From the NCBI GenBank assembly GCA_902772605.1, contig CACYBG010000375.1:1-5187 (forward strand): 5,187 nucleotides of DNA. The letters are read 5' to 3'. A program made the translations under genes and the position numbers. Below the pieces are notes generated by a model. That model saw only the letters and a list, made by a program, of their open reading frames with translations, searched no databases and was not told where the DNA came from. Origin of the DNA: an uncultured Spirochaetaceae bacterium. Lineage in GTDB: Bacteria > Spirochaetota > Spirochaetia > Treponematales > Treponemataceae. Shown piece after piece: positions 1 to 3,490 of this stretch (positions are counted from its first letter, which is position 1; each line of letters begins with the position of its first letter).

Positions 1-915
1 AGCAAGGATGCCGTTTCCGTCGCAAAGAACGCAATGAGCTATGCCCGTAAGAACGGACTCGATACGGTGATTGTCGATACTGCAGGCCGCCTCCAGATTG
101 ATTCCGACATGATGGATGAGCTTGTACGCGTCAAAAAGGCTGTCGATCCTCAGGAAACGATACTCGTAGCCGATTCAATGACCGGTCAGAATGCAGTCGA
201 CATTGCAAAGAGCTTTGACGAGCAGCTTGGACTTTCAGGCGTAATCCTCACGAAATTCGATTCCGATGCACGTGGCGGTGCCGCACTTTCACTCAAGACC
301 ATAACAGGTAAGCCTATACTGTACATCGGTACAGGTGAAAAGACCGAAGATTTCGAACAGTTCCATCCTGACAGAATAGCAAGCAGAATCCTGGGAATGG
401 GCGATGTAGTTTCATTGGTCGAAAAGGCCCAGGAGACGGTCGATCAGGAAGAAGCGCTCAAGATGCAGAAAAAGATGATGCGCAACGAGTTCACGCTCCA
501 GGACATGCTCGAACAGCTTCAGTCCGTCAAGAAGATGGGTTCCATGAAGCAGATACTCGACATGATGCCTGGTCTTGCGGGGCAGGTGGACGAAAGCCAG
601 ATCGATAAGGCCGGACTCAAGCATCAGGAGGCCATAATCCAGAGCATGACCATGAAGGAGCGCATGAATCACCTTATAATCGGACCTTCAAGGCGCAAGA
701 GGATTGCAAAGGGTAGCGGAACCTCCGTCCAGGAAGTGAACAAGCTCATAAAGCAGTTCGAAAAGACCAAGCTTACGATGAAAAAGCTGACCAGGAACCG
801 CGGTGCACAGGCCAGGATGGTTCAGCAGATGATGGGTGGCGCCGGAGGAATGGGCGGATTCGACATGAGTCAGCTTCCACCGGGAATGAAGCTCCCGAAG
901 GGATTTAAATTCTAG
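1..915 (+). CDS. ffh: Signal recognition particle protein Ffh, 5'-truncated by window edge
   Basis: SRP54-type GTPase that binds 4.5S/scRNA and hydrophobic signal sequences and docks with FtsY to deliver nascent membrane proteins to the translocon. The frame is open from base 1, so the N domain and the P-loop half of the G domain lie outside the window; 304 codons remain. Visible GTPase motifs are the G3 DTAGR at window residues 26-30, TKFD (G4) at bases 250-261 followed by a DARGGAALS stretch, and the GTGEK...F.P.R segment that closes the G domain. The methionine-rich M domain follows: a finger-loop element MKQILDMMPG, then the RNA-binding SRRKRIAKGSG helix-turn-helix and VNKLIKQF. It ends with a Gly/Met-rich tail, PPGMKLPKGFKF, and a TAG stop. 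An internal ATG at base 34 is not the real start, because homology continues upstream of it. FtsY and FlhF share the G domain but lack the M domain, so Ffh is secure. Confidence 0.97.
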   Translation, partial: SKDAVSVAKNAMSYARKNGLDTVIVDTAGRLQIDSDMMDELVRVKKAVDPQETILVADSMTGQNAVDIAKSFDEQLGLSGVILTKFDSDARGGAALSLKTITGKPILYIGTGEKTEDFEQFHPDRIASRILGMGDVVSLVEKAQETVDQEEALKMQKKMMRNEFTLQDMLEQLQSVKKMGSMKQILDMMPGLAGQVDESQIDKAGLKHQEAIIQSMTMKERMNHLIIGPSRRKRIAKGSGTSVQEVNKLIKQFEKTKLTMKKLTRNRGAQARMVQQMMGGAGGMGGFDMSQLPPGMKLPKGFKF

Positions 916-975
916 TAAACTCCGCATTGAAAGCGGTATTGTTTTAAGGCGGTTTCGGCTTTTTTGTCGTTGCCG

Positions 976-995
976 CCGACTGTCATTTCAGTTGG
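976..995 (+). other. Small hairpin in the leader of the 203-residue gene
   Basis: CCGACTG (976-982) pairs with CAGTTGG (989-995), seven base pairs including one G-T wobble, around the loop TCATTT. It lies 7 nt upstream of the GGGGAT ribosome-binding site at 1003-1008. No T-run follows, so it is not a terminator. It could affect translation of the next gene or be chance. Confidence 0.3.
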
Positions 996-1011
996 GAATC
1001 GTGGGGATGAT

Positions 1012-1623
1012 ATGGCTGGAAAAACAACGGGCGGCTCCATTCGCGGATGTCGCATTGTCGACGTTTTTGATGTTTTCATAATGCTTGTGGCGGCGGTTCT
1101 GCTCGTCCTTAACATAAGGTCGCATTTCGGCGGAAAAGGACAGGACCTGACCGGATTCACGTCCTTCTTTACGGTCAACAGGATAGAAAAGGACCTGAAG
1201 AACGTAAGGGGAGTGAAGGATGCAAAGCTCCATTTCTATGAAAATGCAGATGGCGGTTACAGTGCCGTTGCATTGCTTACACCCTGGCCGGGAAACTATG
1301 CCATGTATACGGCCGAATCGTTAAAGAAAATCCATTCTCTCATATCCAGTGAAGCGGGCATATCCGTCGAGAACATAAAGGTCTACGACGATGAAACCGG
1401 GAAGGAGATTCCCTTTGAAGAGGATAACGTCATTCCCGATGGCCTTTACGACAGCAACGACGTCAGGGAGATGTTCAGGTTCTTCGACGACCTGCTTGAA
1501 GGAGGCTCCGGAATTGACGGCGGAAACGAATCTGATGAAGGCGAATCCTACGATTCAGGTTCCGATGATGTTGACGGAAGCGGAAGCCGTCGGTTTTTCA
1601 ACGGAACTTTGAACGAAATATGA
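1012..1623 (+). CDS. Membrane-anchored protein with a FliF/YscJ-like ring-building domain (hypothetical, 203 aa)
   Basis: I do not recognise a named gene. The start chosen is ATG 1012, preceded by GGGGAT at 1003-1008; the frame stays open back to a TTG at 964, but that has no ribosome-binding site and would put polar residues ahead of the anchor. Residues 16-34 form one hydrophobic helix (VDVFDVFIMLVAAVLLVLN), which probably leaves the rest outside the cytoplasm. Residues 57-125 follow the pattern of FliF ring-building motif 2: an amphipathic helix ending in RGVKDAKLHF, a strand YSAVALLTP, a helix SLKKIHSLISSEAG, then ISVENIKVYDD. FliF in this same window has the matching elements EGIRSANVML, TASVTIFP, SVKGIIHLIKMSIEG and LDEENITVMN. 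Residues 143-192 are acidic and rich in Gly and Ser, probably disordered. The gene lies between ffh and flgB on the same strand. A role in flagellar basal-body assembly is inferred from fold pattern and position only; other proteins, such as sporulation SpoIIIAG, also use this fold. Confidence 0.85.
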   Translation: MAGKTTGGSIRGCRIVDVFDVFIMLVAAVLLVLNIRSHFGGKGQDLTGFTSFFTVNRIEKDLKNVRGVKDAKLHFYENADGGYSAVALLTPWPGNYAMYTAESLKKIHSLISSEAGISVENIKVYDDETGKEIPFEEDNVIPDGLYDSNDVREMFRFFDDLLEGGSGIDGGNESDEGESYDSGSDDVDGSGSRRFFNGTLNEI

Positions 1624-1631
1624 TTTTGGCG

Positions 1632-1680
1632 TCCTGCATGTGGATTTCTGCATTGTCAGTGCGTTCCGGTGCAGGATTTT
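1632..1680 (+). terminator. Probable Rho-independent terminator after the 203-residue gene
   Basis: TCCTGCA (1632-1638) and TGCAGGA (1670-1676) are perfect 7-bp inverted arms starting 8 nt after the TGA stop. Short inner pairings (GGA 1642-1644 with TCC 1665-1667, GCA 1650-1652 with TGC 1660-1662) could extend the stem. TTTT follows directly at 1677-1680. The 31-nt interior and short T-run make it weaker than the terminator after fliE. If active, flgB needs its own promoter. Confidence 0.5.
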
Positions 1681-1712
1681 ACCCGAAAACCCCTCCTAAA
1701 TTTTAAAAAGAC

Positions 1713-1739
1713 TTAACATTTTTTTTTGAATGCCGATGG
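1713..1739 (+). promoter_or_regulatory. Candidate sigma-28-like promoter ahead of flgB (weak)
   Basis: GCCGATGG at 1732-1739 matches six of eight bases of the flagellar sigma-28 -10 consensus GCCGATAA. TTAA at 1713-1716 lies exactly 15 nt upstream and matches three of four bases of TAAA. Between them is a nine-T run (1719-1727). The predicted transcription start would fall at about the flgB start codon, giving little or no leader, which would remove the ribosome-binding site proposed for flgB. That conflict makes this tentative; I found no good sigma-70 alternative in 1681-1746. Confidence 0.22.
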
Positions 1740-1742
1740 TGA
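1738..1742 (+). promoter_or_regulatory. Ribosome-binding site deciding the flgB start
   Basis: GGTGA is part of the full anti-16S complement GGAGGTGAT. It ends 4 nt before ATG 1747, which suits the 3' portion of that site. This favours ATG 1747 over the upstream TTG at 1726 (inside the T-run, no site) and slightly over ATG 1753. Confidence 0.45.
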
Positions 1743-1746
1743 ATGT

Positions 1747-2172
1747 ATGGGAATGAATAATTTTGTAAATTCAATTGATTTGCTTCAGCGTGCTCTTGAT
1801 GTACAGAGCCTGCGCTATCAGGTCACAGCCAATAATATCGCTAACAGTGAGGTTCCGAACTACAAGAGGCAGGTCGTAAACTTCGAAAGTGAGCTTGCAC
1901 GTGCCTTCGAATCAAGGGACAACGAGCACAATTCGTTCAAGATGGCAACGGCAGATGCCCGTCATGTTGAAAGCGAAGTGCCGCGCGACTGGCGTGATGT
2001 TGAACCGAGAAGGGTGACCGATTGGGTGTCTACTTCCAAGGCAAACGGAAACAACGTGGATGCCGAGCAGGAGGCGATGAACATCGCACAGATTCAGATG
2101 CAGTATCAGCTGTTGACCAGACTGGAGAATTTCGAATTCAATCAGGTCGACATCGCCATGAAGAAGATTTAA
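1747..2172 (+). CDS. flgB: Flagellar proximal rod protein FlgB
   Basis: One of the proximal rod subunits of the flagellar basal body, exported by the flagellar type III system and assembled above the MS ring/FliE junction. The protein is about 141 residues, normal for FlgB. The N-terminal rod signature is clear: LLQRALDVQSLRYQVTANNIAN followed by SEVPNYKRQVVNFESEL. The C-terminal half has the matching helix AMNIAQIQMQYQLLTRL..FNQVDIAMKKI, which packs against the N-terminal helix in rod proteins. The middle, roughly residues 55-100, is polar and variable, as expected. ATG 1747 is preferred on ribosome-binding-site spacing; ATG 1753 (MNNFVNSI) would also be acceptable and changes only two residues. 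It is first of the rod genes flgB-flgC-fliE. The intergenic gap to flgC is 202 nt, unusually long for this pair. Confidence 0.95.
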   Translation: MGMNNFVNSIDLLQRALDVQSLRYQVTANNIANSEVPNYKRQVVNFESELARAFESRDNEHNSFKMATADARHVESEVPRDWRDVEPRRVTDWVSTSKANGNNVDAEQEAMNIAQIQMQYQLLTRLENFEFNQVDIAMKKI

Positions 2173-2192
2173 GGCGCAGGCTGATTCGTCCG

Positions 2193-2209
2193 GAAGGTTT
2201 CGTACCTTT
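2193..2209 (+). other. Small hairpin just after flgB
   Basis: GAAGGT (2193-2198) and ACCTTT (2204-2209) form a 6-bp stem with one G-T wobble around the loop TTCGT, 20 nt after the flgB stop. Only TTTT (2207-2210) lies at its 3' side, partly inside the stem, so termination would be weak at best. It may stabilise the flgB mRNA end or be chance. Confidence 0.3.
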
Positions 2210-2270
2210 TAAGAACGATATATCTCGTTGCTTGCAGCGCGGTATGTCGATTATTCCTTGGCGTGGTGAC

Positions 2271-2314
2271 GGACGTTTCCCGGCTTGAATGAACGGGCCG
2301 AACACGAAGCGTCC
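2271..2314 (+). other. Long-stem hairpin in the flgB-flgC gap
   Basis: GGACGTTTC (2271-2279) pairs with GAAGCGTCC (2306-2314), nine consecutive base pairs with one G-T wobble. Inside, CGGC (2281-2284) can pair with GCCG (2297-2300). No T-run follows (the sequence continues ATTGCCTG), so it is not a standard terminator. It may be an mRNA processing or stability element that sets flgC levels relative to flgB, or an attenuator-like structure. Its function is inferred; the pairing is directly visible. Confidence 0.5.
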
Positions 2315-2338
2315 ATTGCCTGAAAATTAAAAAAATGC

Positions 2339-2358
2339 GGTCGGACTGATTCCGAACC
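2339..2358 (+). other. Hairpin directly upstream of the flgC ribosome-binding site
   Basis: TCGGA (2341-2345) pairs with TCCGA (2351-2355) around CTGAT, and GG (2339-2340) can pair with CC (2357-2358) across one bulged A. The stem ends 6 nt before the GGGGG ribosome-binding site of flgC, so it may keep that site exposed or modulate initiation. It is short enough to be chance. Confidence 0.35.
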
Positions 2359-2364
2359 TTATAT

Positions 2365-2369
2365 GGGGG
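2365..2369 (+). promoter_or_regulatory. Ribosome-binding site deciding the flgC start
   Basis: GGGGG lies 5 nt before ATG 2375. The earlier in-frame ATG at 2363 overlaps this site and has no site of its own, so translation should begin at 2375 and give the usual FlgC N-terminus MGLFTSMNIAATG. Confidence 0.7.
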
Positions 2370-2374
2370 TTAAC

Positions 2375-2833
2375 ATGGGACTTTTTACCAGTATGAATAT
2401 TGCAGCGACGGGAATGAGCGCAGAGCGCATCCGCACCGACGTAATCAGCAACAACATTGCAAATGCAACCACAACACGCACTCAGGAGGGTGGGGTATAC
2501 CGCAAGCAGACTGTCGTGTTTGAACCGATCGCCTCAGAACATCCGGTGTGGAGAAGCCCATTCGTCAGTGCCGACCAGGACAACGGACCGGGAAAGGGTG
2601 TCCGCGTAAGGACCATTACCAAGGATACGACTCAGGGACGCATGGTTTACGATCCGACACATCCGGACGCAATCCAGTCAGGACCTAACAAGGGCTACGT
2701 AGAGTATCCTAACGTGAACATAGTCAATGAAATGGTTGACATGATTTCTGCAAACAGGGCTTACGAGGCTAACAGCAGCGTCATCCAGGGAAGCAAGGAA
2801 ATGTTCTCTGCCGCCTTGGAAATCGGAAGATAG
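2375..2833 (+). CDS. flgC: Flagellar proximal rod protein FlgC
   Basis: Rod subunit that assembles with FlgB and FlgF above the MS ring; exported through the flagellar type III apparatus. The 152-residue product is the family's usual length. The N-terminus MGLFTSMNIAATGMSAERIR is followed by the rod signature TDVISNNIANATTTRT and GGVYRKQTVVFEP (residues 21-51). The C-terminal FlgC motif is intact: PNVNIVNEMVDMISANRAYEAN at residues 112-133, then SVIQGSKEMFSAALEIGR. ATG 2375 is chosen because GGGGG at 2365-2369 is correctly spaced and the upstream ATG 2363 overlaps that site. fliE follows after 51 nt with no terminator, so the two are probably co-transcribed. The long gap to flgB is discussed separately. 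Confidence 0.97.
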   Translation: MGLFTSMNIAATGMSAERIRTDVISNNIANATTTRTQEGGVYRKQTVVFEPIASEHPVWRSPFVSADQDNGPGKGVRVRTITKDTTQGRMVYDPTHPDAIQSGPNKGYVEYPNVNIVNEMVDMISANRAYEANSSVIQGSKEMFSAALEIGR

Positions 2834-2884
2834 TTCCGTGCACTTACGGGTCATTTAAAAATCATTAAGACGGGGGAATGAAAA

Positions 2885-3250
2885 ATGGACATATCAATCG
2901 GTACTTTGGAGCTTAACAGGTCTAATCCGGCTCATGTCGGAACCAAGGCGATTCTGGATACATCGAAGTCTCTCCACATGGATTCCTTTGGAAACGTCTC
3001 TAACGACGGTCCTGAAGCGGAAAAGACCAGGGGAACGTTCGAATCATATCTCATGGAGGCCGTTTCAAGCATGAACGATCAGCAGCTGAACGTTTCTGCA
3101 CTCCAGGAAAAGGTGATAACGGATCCTGACAGCGTAGACATCCATGACGTGACAATCGCAATGTCAAAGGCCCAGATGTCGCTTACTCTTGCTCAGACGG
3201 TAATCGACAGGGTAGTTTCTGGATGGAACGAACTGTCACAGAATAGATAG
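2885..3250 (+). CDS. fliE: Flagellar hook-basal body protein FliE
   Basis: Adapter thought to join the FliF MS ring to the FlgB/FlgC rod in the periplasm. The 121-residue product is slightly longer than the usual 100-110. The first 48 residues are polar and variable. The conserved helical core begins at TFESYLMEAVSSMNDQQ (51-67) and runs through ITDPDSVDIHDVTIAMSKAQMSLTLAQTVIDRVV (78-111), where the D.H.V..A..KA..SL..A pattern marks FliE. The final segment, VIDRVVSGWNELSQNR, differs from the common ending (V-R-N-K-x-x-x-A-Y-x-E-I), with ID in place of RN and GW in place of AY. The start is ATG 2885 with GGGGG at 2872-2876 eight bases upstream; an ATG at 2878 is out of frame. It is the last gene before a strong terminator, so it likely ends the flgB-flgC-fliE transcript. 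Confidence 0.93.
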   Translation: MDISIGTLELNRSNPAHVGTKAILDTSKSLHMDSFGNVSNDGPEAEKTRGTFESYLMEAVSSMNDQQLNVSALQEKVITDPDSVDIHDVTIAMSKAQMSLTLAQTVIDRVVSGWNELSQNR

Positions 3251-3259
3251 AAACTAAAT

Positions 3260-3294
3260 GCCGATGGCCGGATGTGACGGTCGGTCGGCTTTTT
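3260..3294 (+). terminator. Rho-independent terminator after fliE
   Basis: Ten nt past the fliE stop, GCCGA (3260-3264) pairs with TCGGC (3285-3289), and GGCCG (3266-3270) pairs with CGGTC (3278-3282, one G-T wobble). A small internal loop (T3265 against G3283-G3284) separates the two stems; the apical loop is GATGTGA. TTTTT follows at 3290-3294. Ten GC-rich pairs plus a T-run make this the best terminator in the window. Confidence 0.85.
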
Positions 3295-3363
3295 CAGCGT
3301 CATGCCGTGCGGATTTGGGGTTAGGCCGATTTCCATGCGGTCCATGATAAAATAAAAAGTTTT

Positions 3364-3424
3364 AGTGAAAAGTGAACTCTTTATCACTTTCCAATGCAAT
3401 GGTTATGTGATATAATCCTGTCAC
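3364..3424 (+). promoter_or_regulatory. Cluster of GTGA/TCAC elements around the fliF promoter (possible operator)
   Basis: Within 61 nt there are five GTGA half-sites: GTGA at 3365, 3372 and 3407, and its complement TCAC at 3384 and 3421. AAAGTGA (3369-3375) and TCACTTT (3384-3390) form a perfect 7-bp inverted repeat with an 8-nt spacer, overlapping the -35 region. AGTGAA is also directly repeated at 3364 and 3371. GTGA 3407 and TCAC 3421 flank the -10 element. This arrangement would suit a dimeric repressor or activator, but no regulator is identified. Confidence 0.4.
3388..3416 (+). promoter_or_regulatory. Sigma-70-type extended -10 promoter for fliF
   Basis: A perfect TATAAT lies at 3411-3416, preceded by the extended -10 TG dinucleotide at 3408-3409 (TGATATAAT). 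A partial -35, TTTCCA (3388-3393, four of six matches to TTGACA), sits 17 nt upstream. Initiation near 3423 would leave a leader of about 68 nt before fliF. It lies downstream of the fliE terminator, so fliF and whatever follows it could be transcribed independently. Confidence 0.75.
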
Positions 3425-3463
3425 TTAGTCCTGTGGTTTTTGTGGGAATATGCTGTAGGATTA
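3413..3463 (+). repeat. Inverted repeat spanning the fliF start site and leader
   Basis: TAATCCT (3413-3419) and AGGATTA (3457-3463) are perfect 7-bp inverted copies, 37 nt apart. The left arm overlaps the -10 element and is therefore mostly not transcribed from the predicted start, so this is more likely a DNA-level element than an RNA hairpin, or chance. Confidence 0.25.
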
Positions 3464-3480
3464 GATTTTGTTCGTTCACG

Positions 3481-3487
3481 GGAGGGG
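3481..3487 (+). promoter_or_regulatory. Strong ribosome-binding site of fliF
   Basis: GGAGGGG contains the full GGAGG core, 5-9 nt ahead of ATG 3491. It is the closest match to consensus in the window and fixes the fliF start. Confidence 0.85.
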
Positions 3488-3490
3488 AAA

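Noticed and set aside
922..965. Possible terminator after ffh (CCGC-GCGG hairpin and T6 run)
   Set aside because: The 4-bp stem at 922-936 is 23 nt away from the T-run at 960-965, and no stem ends next to the T-run.
964..1011. Upstream TTG start extending the FliF-like protein by 16 residues
   Set aside because: It falls in a T-run without a ribosome-binding site, whereas ATG 1012 has GGGGAT at suitable spacing.
2022..2288. Plus-strand frame running from flgB into the flgB-flgC gap
   Set aside because: Most of it is flgB read in another frame; the gap portion has no ribosome-binding site or coherent protein pattern, so the gap is treated as non-coding.
1729..3267. The 11-mer AATGCCGATGG occurring at 1729-1739 and 3257-3267
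   Set aside because: The second copy is part of the fliE terminator stem and lacks a -35-like element 15 nt upstream. A single short repeat is not evidence of a shared element.
3193..3399. 68-codon minus-strand frame across the fliE end and the intergenic region
   Set aside because: It overlaps the fliE 3' end, the fliE terminator and the fliF promoter region, and its translation shows no family features.
3406..3424. CRP-type site TGTGA...TCAC at the fliF -10
   Set aside because: The spacer is 10 nt rather than 6 and the right arm lacks the final A, so it does not fit a CRP/FNR-family site.
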